64,000 nucleotides of DNA. Source: Ryuthela nishihirai. Lineage: Eukaryota; Arthropoda; Arachnida; Araneae; Heptathelidae. Of this stretch, positions 45,100-56,525 are shown piece by piece; positions within the stretch are counted from its first letter, which is position 1, and every line of letters begins with the position of its first letter. The stretch covers positions 27,132,707 to 27,196,706 of the forward strand of contig JAWZYU010000025.1 in the NCBI GenBank assembly GCA_038380435.1, written 5' to 3'. A program made the translations under genes and the position numbers. A model generated the notes under the pieces. The model saw only the letters and a program-made list of their open reading frames with translations. It ran no database searches and was not told the DNA's origin.

Positions 45100-48000
45100 G
45101 AAGGCTCTATTGTACCTAGTAAGCATGTAAAATTAAATTATGTTGATGGTAACTAAGAATGTAGTAGGAGAGCTGTCCACCAATCTCCTGTTATAGGCAC
45201 AGAACTGATTAGGCATAGCACTTAGGTTCAGTTATGCTTTCTCATGTTTCCTATCTAATACATTTTGAGGGAGATATTTTTTCTGTTCCATGGAGAAGGA
45301 AAGGAGTACCAGATAAGTTTGGCCTATTGATCTGGTATATGGCAATTTTTATTTTTACCCCACCCTTCTGAGGAGTGGTCAACTTTATAGGGTCTCATTC
45401 TGACCATTTAAACTACCTGGACTCTCTATTGGTATTAATTTTAGCTCATGGATTTTCTGCACTGGTGGATCTCTATTGAGAAAGAATCTACTTCTATGAT
45501 TTCTGTTTATTTGTGGATGGCTATATCCAAGAGATACAAAAGATATTTCATATCATCTCCTAGATGATCTTGATCAGAAACCATTGCAGGTACATGAATC
45601 CTTGATTCCAACAACATCACCAATACTGAATATTATGTTCTACTGGCATGGTAACTTAAGCTTCTAGTATAGAGGGAACAGGTCTTTGTATAGAGGTCTG
45701 GTATACAAAGTCTTTGTATAACTTCGTATAGAGGCAAGGGGTCCCCCCCCCCCCTTGCATTTAGAGATTTGTTGATATTGTTGGCTCTACTTTTGATAAA
45801 TATTGCATTTTTTTTTAACAAACCTCTTAACCATTTTCTATTGGCAACTATATGGAATGTATGAAATCTGAATGGTGAATATTCTTTTGATATCCTGAAA
45901 TAAGAATTTCAACAGAATGAACTAGACATTTTAGTCTTGTAGGAGACCAGATGAGCAAGTAAAGGCCAAAATATAAAGAATAATCATAAATTTTTCTTTT
46001 TCAGGTTGAGATGATGGGGAAATATATACAAGTTGTGTGATTACTGCTTATCAGAAATCCCAGTGATATTCATTTAGGATATGATTGAATTAATGAAAGA
46101 TTCCTTAAAGTTAAATCTAAAATGGGGATTAAAGATTTTAATATTATTTGTTGCTATCACATGCTGATGAGATGAGGACAGGTTTGATATACAAATTTGA
46201 ATTATGTCAGAGAAAGATACATTGCTTTTGCATGAGTGATTTCATTCCTAGAGTTAATACTAACTTCTGACCTTTGGCCTACAGTGATTGCATTGATAGT
46301 TAAACAACAATGGAGAATGCCTCTTATAATCAAGTAAGCCCAATGTTTAGAAAATAACTAGCCAGACTATAAATGCCAGATTTCCTCCTTATGGTTACAT
46401 AGAAATATTAATGATCATGTATTAACAGTATATATGCTAACTCTGTTAGGAATATCAAGTGATACAGTGTCTGAGATCTGATCATTACTTTGTTAAACTT
46501 GTCTTAAACTGTAACTTAAGAAATATTTTCCTAAAGTTAAAAGAATTCATTTAAACTTGAAGCTGTGAAAGACCCAGAAATAGCTAGATTTAGCCATGAT
46601 AAATTCCTTAGTCATTATGGCTATCACAATTTGTTTGCAAATGAGGTTAAGGAGGAATGGGACTATTTTAAACAGTATCTTGAAACCAACAGTACTGTTC
46701 TGGTTGGGGGAAAAACAAGCATAGGAAAGTTGTTTCAATGCCTTAACTGGCATAGTGGTTAGGCAGCTAGTGACTGTTCCAGCAAGGCAAACTTTGTATG
46801 TTGTGTTAGCTCTAACTAAGGCAGTGGTCAGCAGTGACTTTGGTCGTAGTAGGGCATGTCCTTGTATGAGAAGGCCTGTAAAAGCTAGGAGTAGCTTCTA
46901 GGATTCTTCTCTGTCCTATATGTTGCAAATAAAAAAAAAATGCTATAAGGCAGTGCTACTTATTTCTGAAAGGAAGGAGTGCATGAATAAACTAAATCAA
47001 CATACTGCTTATCTTAACAGTGTTACAGACAACTTAATAAAGGTTTGAAGAATCAATTGAAAGTTACAAAGCAGAGAAAATGATTAGGCAGCATAACAAC
47101 AGATAGTAAATATTGTATGAGGAGAAAATCAGGTGTGCAAGACTGAGTTTTAAAGAGGACAAGTATTGAAGTTGAAGATTCTATCATAGTAAAGTACTCT
47201 GAGCATTTCAAGAATGTTTTGGACAGTGGTTTTCTGGTTCCATTGTTTATAATGAAGATAAATGTATTGTTACAAGGGAAGTAAGGGTTTTTCCTCAAAT
47301 ATTGTGATTGCGAGTGGTATAACTTCAATTTAATCTTTTCTATGATGAGTTACTCAAAGATTTTCTACTTTGACTAAAGAGCAGATTCATTACACTAGGT
47401 AAGCTACATTTCCATAAATAAATTTTAGCTCAGTGGCTTCTGAAGGTAGCCAAATATTGGAATTTGTAACTGTTACCTGAGGAGAGGTAGATCTGAGGTC
47501 CTCGAGAAAGGAAGATCTGCCATCCTCAAGGCTTTAGGATGCATCATCTGGAGAAATGGCACTCAGAAAAATGATGTTACTGGGAGGGCCTAATATCTGA
47601 CTTATAGTAGGAAGCTCAGCATAGGCAGCTAAGGGAGAATCCAAAGTAAAGGCAGACTTTTTTTTTGTGGCTGGGTTTACAGCTGGGCTCTATCTGACTC
47701 AGTTGTATCTGACACTCTTTAGTTGCTAACTAGGGACAAAAAGATTCAGAACCACGCTTGAGCTCGAGGTAATATTATTTTACCAGATCTAAAACAACTT
47801 CCAAAGCATCACATCCAAGTTTGCCACTGGTACTTTTGATGAGATGCTCAAATACTTACAACCTTATTTGATGAACACCCAACTGGGTGATAGAGAATTT
47901 TGGAAAAACATAATCTCTCTATAATCTAAACTAAGACGAGTAACCAAAATAATACATGGAAGTGGCAGAGAGGGTGCTCTAAAAAAAATCCTGCCAACTC

Positions 48001-48480
48001 CAGATTCATTTGCCTTTTCTAGAGTTGTGAAAGACTAAACTTATTATAATATAGCTATCCCTAGTTATGGGATGCTAATACAATGATAACAATATTATAG
48101 CTTCATAATGGTACTTTATCTGAAGTTACTTTTGCTGTCTCAATTAAAGCTACACAAATTTCTAGGAGTAGATGAAAGTAGTGTTGAAATGTTGAGAGCT
48201 AGGAATGGTTCTTTTGTCAGTGGTTGATTGAAGTGTTGAATGTTTCTATGAAATAAGTGTTGTGCAGACTTCACTTTGCTTTCTATATCTCTTTAAAGTT
48301 CTTTGCATAATTGTGCTTACTAAAATTAAGCACAATTATGCATTGGTTTTGCCATATTGCCCACATGCAGAACTACATATTAGCAAATGGAGTTATGAAC
48401 AATGTGCTAAAGACTTCAGGAAAAAGGACAGACTAAGCATGACATGGGTGGAAAAGGTTAAATAGATGAAAGTAAAAGAT
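45100..48480 (+). mobile_element. RTE-type LINE, copy 3, strongly decayed
   Basis: The 5' region resembles copies 1 and 2 (GGAGAGCTGTCCACC, TTTGGCCTATTGATCTGG, CTGAGGAGTGGTCAAC). Endonuclease remnants follow near 45850-46500, then a linker at 46553-46740 (VKDPEIARFSHDKFLSHYGY, FANEVKEEWDYFKQ, ETNSTVL), a fragment VEDSIIVKYSEHFKNVL near 47170, RT remnants near 48120-48230 (KLHKFLGVDESSVEML) and the C-terminal EQCAKDFRKKDRLSMTW at 48390-48460. Large deletions and stops show it is far older than the other two copies. An unrelated stretch of about 500 bp (47440-48000) interrupts it. Confidence 0.75.
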
Positions 48481-48796
48481 AGCATAAATAATGTATATTA
48501 TTAATTTGATATAGGTTAAAAAAATTGTATGATAATTTATATTTCAAGTAATGTTGCAATGTATTTCAAGCAGTTGAATTATTAGTAAAATTTGTTGATT
48601 CATGCTGTGCATGTTTACATAAGTAGCAGTATGCCTCAGAGCAAAGTATATTAGAAAAAATAATAAACTGATATGTAATCTTCCTTACAAAATAATAAAC
48701 AAATAAACAACTCCAATTATCCCCTTTGCATTCTAGGCAAACATAGAGTTCTTGGATTTTTATAAGTTATCTTTATATCTTTATATAATGTGCCTG

Positions 48797-49095
48797 GGTT
48801 AGGTTGTTTTACTTCTGAGTGTAACTTGAGTATGCACAATGGGCTAAACTTCTAGATCACAAGGGCTAAGAGCTGGGTAGGGGACCCACTTGACAGCTAG
48901 ACGGCACCTGTCAAGGCCATCCAACATGTTATTTAATATGCATGGGGTCATGGTTTAACATATTATCCAATGTATTGTAGCCTGTCTTTTAAAAACTATC
49001 AGTGTCTCCTTTCTCCTGGGGACTGGGTGAAAGTTAGTGGAGGAAATCACATGCCGGCATAGTGGAGACTCAAACCTGAGAAGTAGTGTGCTGGA
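48797..49095 (-). repeat. SINE-A copy, diverged
   Basis: Begins GGGTTAGGTTGTTTTACTTC (complement of the SINE end), then CAAGGCCATCCAACATGTTA, TTAACATATTATCCAATG and CTATCAGTGTCTCCTTTCTC, and ends with a degraded head near AGACTCAAACCTGAGAAG. Confidence 0.85.
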
Positions 49096-49619
49096 ACAGA
49101 CTTTTATTTCTATATCATTGAAATTTGTTGACATGGACTCACAGTACTCCTTAAAGTTATTCTATAGATCAGTAAGTTTTCAAAATTCAAAATAATTTTT
49201 ACATTTGATGAAAAGAAGGAAATACTTTAAAAAAAGTTTTTTTTTTGTACAAGATTGCAACTTCTGCATTTTTTATATATATAATAATATATTAAATCTT
49301 GATCCAGCTGAATAAATACAATTATACTGCAACTATGTTGTACAACAGAACATTATTGTACTATGATGACCATGGCATATCAGATAAGATTAATTGTGTG
49401 TTAATGTCAGAAGGATTTTTATGCAAAATACAAAAATGACAACCTAATTCGTAATAGTTACCACAAAAAACTGAGTAAGGAAACTCTTGCATATACCTCA
49501 TTTAGCAAGGCTCAGTCCAGATCAGTGCATTTATTGGGAACAAAATATCTGCTTACAACTATCAATAGCATTATCTATTTAATTTTTTTTGACACTAGAA
49601 ATATTTTAAATTAACCTTA
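49096..49619. other. Unassigned sequence between SINE-A and LINE copy 2
   Basis: AT-rich intronic sequence, nothing recognised. Confidence 0.4.
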
Positions 49620-50299
49620 AAAGTTATGGTCTGTAAATGGTAGCTAGGTAGTCACTGGAAGGAGAGCTCTGCACCAATCCCCTGTGATGATGCATAGAAC
49701 CGACCAGGCCTGGCACCTAATGTTCAACCCTGCCTTCTCGTGGTGCAGACCATTAGTACCTTTCAAAAGAGATGCTCTCTTTTGGAAGTGAATGGAAGGG
49801 GAGGGCTGCCAGATTAGTGTGGCCTACTGATCTGGACAACTATGGCTACTTTTCTTTTTTTTTTCTACCCTGCTGAGGAGTGGTCAACCACACAGGGTCC
49901 TGGTGCTGACCATATAAACCTACTTGACTGGACATGTATGGCTCTGAGCTTGATTATGGATCCTGAATTTGCTGCACTGGTGGGCTTCTGTGGAGGGAAA
50001 ATCTTCCGCTGTGTTTTCTGTTTCTTTGTGGGTTGACAGCCCCAAGTGAATAGATTCACAGGATATGTTTATCAGCTGGTGGATAATCCTGAGCAGAGGT
50101 TATCACAGGCACCTGAACTCTTTGCTTCTACTGGCATCGTCAAACTCTACATTGTGGGAAGTCTTCCAGTGTATGTGACTTCAGCCTTTAGTGGTGGGGG
50201 AACGGGTCTTTGCCCCATGTCTGCGATTAGGGGGCTGTTGATATTGTCGGCATTCCCTCTCTCAATAAACATAGTTTCTTTAACATCCCACTAACCATT

Positions 50300-51110
50300 T
50301 TCTCTCCATAGGTAGTTGGAATGTGAGGACTCTGCGCAGAGCTTTTTCTCTTGATGTCCTCACACAAGAATTCCACCATTATAATTTAGATATTCTCAGC
50401 TTACAAGAGACCAGATGGACAGATAAAGGTCAGATTCTTAAAAATAATCTTAAATTTCTCTTTTCAGGGAGGGATGACAATAAGCATCACCAAGGCGTGG
50501 ATCTGCTTCTCAGCAGACGGGCTAGTAATGCTCTTCTAGGATATGAGTGCTTTAATGAAAGGTTTCTTACAGCAAAATTTCAGACAAGCGTTAAAGACTT
50601 GAATGTTATCTGCTGTTATGCCCCCACTGAGGATGCCGATGAGGATGAGAAGGATAGGTTTTATGAACAACTTCAGGATATTTTGAATTCTGTCAAGAAA
50701 GGAGATATTACCCTTGTTCTTGGTGACTTCAATGCCAAAGTTGGTACTGACTCTGACCTTTGAGGAGGGGTGATTGGCCCTTTTGGTATTGGTAGCTGCA
50801 ATGGCAATGGGCGTCTCCTACAGGTAAGTAAACTCAATGGTTTCAGAATAACTGACACTTGTTACAAACACCGCGACATACATAAGTACACATGGGTTTC
50901 ACCTGATGGGCTGCATAAGAATATGATTGATTATATATTAATTAACAGCAAATGGGCTAGTTCTGTTAGGAATACCAAGTCATATAGAGGAGCTGAAATT
51001 GGATCTGACCATTATCTTGTTAAAAGTGTCTTGCAACTTAAACTTAAAAAGTGTTGTGCAAGGGTTGAAAATTATCCTTTAATACTGAAGCTCTGAAAGA
51101 CCCAGTTATA
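50300..51110 (+). pseudogene. LINE copy 2 endonuclease domain
   Basis: SWNVRTLRRAFSLDVLTQEF, LSLQETRWTDKGQ, CCYAPTEDADEDEKDRFYEQ, LVLGDFNAKVGTDSDL, then a TGA in place of the Trp seen in copy 1, continuing in frame to TYTWVSP-like (HKYTWVSPDGLHKNMIDYIL) and GSDHYLV. The SDH motif, the last APE block, is intact here, and the roughly 50 nt deleted in copy 1 are present. Nicking activity would require readthrough of the stop. Confidence 0.88.
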
Positions 51111-51158
51111 GCTAAAGCTTACCATGATAGGTTACGTAGTCATTATGACAGTCATGGT

Positions 51159-53465
51159 TTGCTTACTACTGAAGTTGAGGAAGAATGGGACCATTTTAAA
51201 CAGGCTTTTTTGGAAACTAACAGTACTCTTTTAGGGAAAAAGGAGCAGAAGAGGCAGAATTATCTGAGTGATAAGGCACTTGAGCTTATTTCAGAAAGAA
51301 AGAACTGCAGGAATGTCCTTAATCAATACCAATACCCTACTAGTCCTAATAGAAAGCATTACAGAGAACATAATAAACGTGTTAAAGATCAGTTAGATGC
51401 TGATAAGAATCTTTGGCTTGATGGCTTGGCTGACAAAGCTGAAGAAGCAGTTAGACAGCACAACAGCAGAGAGCTGTACCAGATAGTTAATGTTTTGTGT
51501 GGTAGAAAACGGACAGGTATACAGGGATTGAAGGATAAACAAAGTAAGGTTATAGAAGGTGAGGATTCTGTCATGGCTAGGTGGGCTGAGTATTTCAGTG
51601 ATGTTCTAAACAATATACAATATACATAAACAACAATATGGGTAGTTCTACTCCCATTGTTTGCAATGACGATAGATGCATTGGTGGCTTTAATGTTGGC
51701 CCTATAACACAATCTGAAGTTATTTTGGCTTTTTATAAACTTAAACTTCATAAATCCCCAGGGGTAGATGAAATTATTATGGAAATGCTTAGAGCTGGGA
51801 ATGTTTCAGTTACCACTTGGATGACTGAAATTTTAAATATCTTTTACGATAAAGGCATGGTTCCTAAGGATTTTACCAGAGCTATTATTATCCCTATTTT
51901 CAAAAAAGGTGATCACAGTTCTTGTGATAACTATAGGGGTATCAGTCTACTCTCTGTTCCAGGGAAAATTCTTTGCATGATTGTGCTTAATAGAATTAAG
52001 AATCTGGTTGACAGTCAATTGGGGGCGAGGGTGGCTTAGTCGGTAGCGTGCCAGGCTCGTAATCTGTAGTTCCCAGGTTCGAGTCCCAGCTGGGTTAGCG
52101 TTGAGATTTATCTCCGCAAAATTCCCCGCCCTGCCCACGGTCAGTAGGGGACACCGATGGGCTTGGAAAGGCTGCCGTCCGTCGGATGGGACGTTAAGCC
52201 GTGGCCCCGTGTGTGGGAGAGCCATACCCTGTGCACGTTAAAGAACACGCTGGATGGCCTTGACGGGAGGCTACCATCTGTCTCCCAACAGCTGTTCCAG
52301 TGGGTCCCCTCCCCCAACCTTCTCTGAGCCTTCGGGGTCCATGTGACCTGGCCATTTAGCCCATGGTGTGCAAAAAAGTGCCGCTCAGAGGTAAAACAAC
52401 CCAACCCGACAGTCAATTGCGTGATGAGCAATGTGGATTCAGAAGTGGTAGGGGATGTGTGGGTCAGATATTTTCACTTAGGCAGATTTTTGAGAACTGT
52501 TTAGAGTTTCGGAAACCTTTGGTTGCTAGCTTTGTTGATTTCAAAAAGGCTTTCGACTCTGTTGATCGTCATAATTTGTGGTTGATTGTGAAATCATATG
52601 GTATACCAGACAAGTTAGTTAACATAATGAAAGCTCTCTATAATAACACTGAGTTGTGTGTGAGAGTTGGTAAGGCTTGTAGCAATTGGTTTAGCATTAC
52701 TTCTGGTGTTCGACAAGGGTGCATTTTGTCTCCTTTTCTCTTTAGTTTGTTTATTGATTATGTTATGCGAAATTCCCTTCAAGGGAAAGATTTTGGCCTG
52801 AAATGGACTGGAGATACAAAAATTTCTGATTTGGATTATGCTGATGATTTAGCCCTTTTGGAAAATGATGTTGATGAGATGAACTCTTTCATTTGAGCTG
52901 TTGATGAGACTGGTAGTAGAGTAGGTTTGGTTATAAACAGAGAGAAAACTAAAGTGAGGAAAAATCGTCAGGCAGGCTGTGATTCAGTTAATCTGAAGGG
53001 TTGCAATCTTGAACAGGTGTCACAGTTTAATTATCTTGGGAGCTATGTAACAGATACTGGTGATGTGTGGGATGAGATTAACAGACGGATAGGGATTGCT
53101 GTCGGGACTTTTAAGAATCTATGGAGAGTGTGAAGAAACAGGTGTATACACCTAAAGACTAAAATTAGACTGTATAATAGTTTGGTTCTTTCTAGGGTTA
53201 GTTATGGCAGTGAAACTTGGACACTTTGTAAACATGATAACAGGAAACTAGATGCTTACGCAGTATCTTGGGCATTAGGTGGTTCAACTTTGTAACTAAT
53301 GATGAGGTTAGGCAAAGGAGTCTGCAACCTCCTTTAAGCAGCATATTGTGCAGAGAGAGACTCCGCTGGTTTGGCCATGTTGCCCGTATGGATAATTATA
53401 GATTGGCAAATAGAGTTATGAACAGTGTGCCTAAAGGCTTCAGAAAGAGGGGGAGCCAAGGATGA
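51159..53465 (+). pseudogene. LINE copy 2 reverse transcriptase region, SINE-split
   Basis: The linker EVEEEWDHFKQAFLETNSTL is followed by RT blocks KLHKSPGVDEIIMEML, DFTRAIIIPIFKKGDHSSCD, NYRGISLLSVPGKILC, the SINE insertion, then FVDFKKAFDSVDRHNLWLIV, SGVRQGCILSPFLFSL, DLDYADDLALL and YGSETWTLCKH. The catalytic YADD is intact but the frame is broken by the SINE, by a short insertion near 51605 and by stops, so it is a pseudogene. Confidence 0.88.
52022..52407 (+). repeat. SINE-A copy, full length (386 bp) with exact target duplication
   Basis: Flanked by GACAGTCAATTG at 52010-52021 and again at 52408-52419; removing the SINE and one repeat restores the LINE sequence. This defines the family: 5' GGGGCGAGGGTGGCTTAGTC, A box TGGCTTAGTCGG (52032-52043), B box GGTTCGAGTCC (52076-52086), 3' end AAAACAACCCAACCC. 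The central stretch with GGATGGGACGTTAAGC resembles, from memory, a deeply conserved animal SINE core (Nin-DC type). This copy is well preserved, so it is a young insertion. Confidence 0.97.
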
Positions 53466-53474
53466 GGTGGGCGG

Positions 53475-53512
53475 ACTGCTATGATAGGTTCTATTGAATC
53501 TATCATAGCAGT
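53475..53512. repeat. 13-bp perfect hairpin at the broken LINE end
   Basis: ACTGCTATGATAG (53475-53487) and CTATCATAGCAGT (53500-53512) are perfect complements around a 12-nt loop. It begins exactly where similarity to the LINE ends. Confidence 0.9.
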
Positions 53513-54679
53513 CAGTTGCTGCCATATTTCTGCAGAAAGTCCGTTTTAGATGAGCAGCTCCAGTTGAACATCAGACAGTAAGATGTATTTGTTGAGATAC
53601 AGCTTTCAGATGTGCAAAGTGAGTGTAGTGATGGCCAAAGAACATATTTATGGCTTGTCAAGACTGACAATGCTGATGTTGTATTTAGCACAACAAAACT
53701 AAGAGGCACATGGCTGCACATAACCAATTGTATTGCATTTCTGGTTTATTGACTATTTTAAAAAAATTTAATTAAAAATAGAATTAAAAGCCTTCAATGC
53801 AGATTAGCTTTATGTTTCACATCATATACCATGTATTATCTAATGATGTGTTATATAAAAAGATATTAAATATGTAGCAAATATGCATTAGTATCTTTAA
53901 CCTTTATTTTTAACCTCAATTATACAATTTTTTTTAACCTGTATCAAATTAATCATATATATTATTTATGCTATCTTTTACTGCCATTTCAACACATGTA
54001 AGCTGGAATTGCAATACCATTGGTATTGTGCAGCCATATGCCATACAGTTTCAATGTGTTTAATTCAACATTAGTATTGTCGGTCTTGATAGGCTATAAT
54101 TATGCTTTTTGGCCTTTCCTACACCAACTTCATACATCTGGAAGCTGTATCTCAATGAATGCATCTTACCTTTAGACTTCTCATCTGAAATGAATATTCT
54201 GCTGAAATATAGCAACATATAGATATGAAACTGTGAAGATACTACAATAGATTCAGTGGATACTTGCCATCTTCTAACCTGCTGCACCTGTGATCATAAG
54301 GCTCATGAGGTGTTATGCTTACTTTAAGATTGCTGATTGTCATAACCTTTAAGTTACTTTAAGCCTTTAACACCCATGTTGATTCCCCAAAAAAGTAGGT
54401 TAGTAACAACAAGTAACACTGTTTTGATTAATTCATTTCAAATTTCAGCTGTTGAGGTGTTAAAGGGTTAACACTTTTAAGTTATGTGTCATAGAAAAAT
54501 TGATATATTATCACTTGTAATATTGTGGTTTGTCACCTTCATGGAGATCTTATAGCAGAGCTGCATGATAAGGGATGAGAGCTGTGCCTCTGCAGAAGGT
54601 TGAAAAGTTCTTGTCAATTAATGTCACTTCATTTTAATGCATATGTGGGGATATGCATAAAGGTAGATAAGCACATCAC
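53513..54679. other. Unassigned intronic sequence
   Basis: No recognised exon or repeat family. Confidence 0.4.
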
Positions 54680-54920
54680 ACTTCATAATTGCCATAGCTG
54701 CATCCACAAGCCTACCAGGATATTGGTGACTGGCAAAGGTACCCATTTCACTAATTGTTTCATGGTACCTGCTGTTGTATGCATTGGATGACATGCTTCA
54801 GGATACATTTCCATGAACAGCCTTGCTGTTGCCTTCACATTACTTCTGCACTCACCATACATTACCATCATCTCCCAATATTGTTTATTAATATAGCCCT
54901 CCATCACTGACTGCATATGA
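54680..54920 (-). pseudogene. DUF4817-like helix-turn-helix relic
   Basis: The - strand frame begins MEGYINKQYWEMMVMYGECR and continues SNVKATARLFMEMYPEACHP. This resembles the DUF4817 domain common in arthropod genomes at the N-terminus of transposon-derived proteins (pattern YT..EYA.MHFVYG..NGNA..A...Y..RYP). Only the N-terminal part is present and no partner domain is seen, so it is a fragment. The similarity is from memory and moderate. Confidence 0.55.
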
Positions 54921-54948
54921 CAATGAAATGTTACTTTAGACTGAATGA

Positions 54949-55159
54949 AAAAAAAAATACCCCCCCCCCCCTCAAGCAGCTGCTTGACCACAGAGGTCTG
55001 ACAGGAGCCTGTCAGTTTATATGCCACAGTAGAAGATCTGAGAGGATGGCAGGACCTCAGCAGAAAACAACACGAACATCCATGCCTACCTGGGGCTCGA
55101 ACCCAGGTCCCGTAGATCAGTAGCCAAGCGCGCTAACCACTCGGCCACGGGACGGCTGC
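54949..55159 (-). repeat. SINE-B copy with target-site duplication
   Basis: Flanked by TTAGACTGAATGA at 54936-54948 and 55160-55172. Reads A-rich tail, a C-run, CTCAAGCAGCTGCTTGACC, GGTCTGACAGGAGCCTGTCA and the tRNA-like head CACTCGGCCACGGGACGGC. The 13-bp perfect duplication sets the 211-bp family length and shows a recent insertion. Confidence 0.95.
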
Positions 55160-55172
55160 TTAGACTGAATGA

Positions 55173-55683
55173 GACATACCAATAGTTCTTTTCACTAGTT
55201 TGTGGTAGCTGTCATGGGTACATTTTTATGATTTTCATTTGCAGTAAAATCATTCTAACATTAAAATGGTTAATCCATTCAGGTACAGTACAGTAACATT
55301 GTTGTATAATATATTTTTGTATGTTTGAATTTATTCAGCTGGATCACAATATAATACACCACCTGCATAATTTAAAATATTTTCACTTGCAAAATATTTC
55401 ATCTGATATTAGCAGATCCCCTTTTCTTAATGAAATTGCCAGTCAAACAGCTTCTCATCATTTTAACTAGTTGTTTCTTTTGACCAGAAGTAGCATTCCT
55501 TGAAAATTGCTTGTTCACTGAAGCTTTAATGATAAATGCAACTTCAATATGACTTTTTCATATATGTCAACCACTTTGCTAAACTTGATGCCATCGTTTT
55601 GTGTACTTCTAGTCCTATTTATTATGTAAATTCATCAAATAATCATTGTTTAATAGATGATTTAATCCATTCTGTTTTATTAG
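55173..55683. other. Intronic sequence before exon 8
   Basis: Nothing recognised except the polypyrimidine acceptor region CATTCTGTTTTATTAG ending 55683. Confidence 0.5.
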
Positions 55684-55699
55684 GATTACTTTAGAACAG

Positions 55700-55798
55700 A
55701 CACAGAACTTATGTATGAACAAAGGTCTACATCGTTGGTTTCTCTCGCCTGATGAAAAGGCAAAACATTCCAGCTATATGATGAAGAATGGTATTGAG
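55700..55798 (+). CDS. TTLL4: TTLL4-like exon 8 (acceptor uncertain)
   Basis: The only open frame before donor GTAAAA gives TQNLCMNKGLHRWFLSPDEK and AKHSSYMMKNGIE, resembling the segment before the YASVLD block of TTLL4 proteins. The best-looking acceptor is TTTTATTAG at 55681-55683, but using it leaves a single leading base that does not match the phase-0 end of exon 7. Acceptors at 55697-55699 (ACAG) and 55703-55705 (ACAG) keep the frame from exon 7, and the coordinates given use the first of these. Alternatively a small exon between 42830 and 55683 is missing from this model. The 3' end and phase 0 into exon 9 are secure. Confidence 0.75.
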
Positions 55799-55911
55799 GT
55801 AAAATTATATCTTGCTTAGCTCACTCTTCTTAATATGTAAATATTTTTATTCATGTATTAATTTATATTTTTTCTCTCTCACTCACATTAAAATATTTTC
55901 ATAAACATGAG

Positions 55912-56080
55912 TGGGGGGGGGGGGGAGCAGGATTTTGCTCAATTGGTAACATGCCAGGCTCATAATCTGCAGTTCCCTGGTTTGAATTCCACCTGGGCCA
56001 GCATTGAGATTTATCTCTGCAGAACTCTCCCTGCTCTGCCCTTGCATCAGTTAGGGGACATCAATGGGCTTGGAAAGGAT
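55912..56080 (+). repeat. SINE-A 5' part
   Basis: After a G-run, TTTTGCTCAATTGGTAACAT, CTCATAATCTGCAGTTCCC, TTGAGATTTATCTCTGCAG and ATCAATGGGCTTGGAAAGGA follow SINE-A. The 3' half is missing. Confidence 0.85.
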
Positions 56081-56214
56081 AAAACACCGAATGTTTATGT
56101 CTGAAACAGTATACAAGCTTTTACAGTGAGCCCCCCCTCTCCCTTTTTCATTCACAAATGAAATATCTTTATGCCCCAATCACAGTGTTGTTAACAGCAG
56201 TTGAGACAATCCCA

Positions 56215-56525
56215 AATTCTTTGAAAAGATTGTAAAACTACTCAAGATTTTCCTTCTCTGACCCCAAGGGCTCAGAGAAGGTTGAAAAGAAGGAAGAGAA
56301 GGAAGAAAGTTGGGGAAGAGTTTGCACTGGACAGTGTTAGGAGACAGACATCTCCCATCAAGGCTATCCAGTGTGTTCTTTAACATGCACAAGGTATGAT
56401 TCTCTAGCATACAAAGCTATGGCTCTACATCCCATACAAAAGGCTGCAGCTTTTTTTTAAGGCATATCAGTGTCCCCTTTCTGATCAAGGGCAGGTGGGG
56501 CTTCAGTGGAGATAAATCTCACTTT
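56215..56525 (-). repeat. SINE-A copy, head missing
   Basis: GGGCTCAGAGAAGGTTG, CCATCAAGGCTATCCAGTGT, TTTAACATGCACAAGG, ATCAGTGTCCCCTTTCTG and GGAGATAAATCTCA are the complement of SINE-A. It faces the + strand copy at 55912. Confidence 0.85.

Larger units (their letters stand above)
49620..53477 (+). mobile_element. RTE-type LINE, copy 2, interrupted by a SINE-A
   Basis: Includes the 5' region from about 49630 (GGTCTGTAAATGGTAGCTAG), endonuclease, linker, reverse transcriptase with YADD at 52837-52848 and C-terminal RERLRWFGHVARMDNYRLA. It is very close in sequence to copy 1 and lies in opposite orientation. A SINE-A at 52022-52407 interrupts the RT region, an in-frame TGA replaces a Trp codon at 50761-50763, and further stops occur near 52895 and 53131. 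The 3' end is lost at 53477, where copy 1 continues for about 160 bp. Confidence 0.93.
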
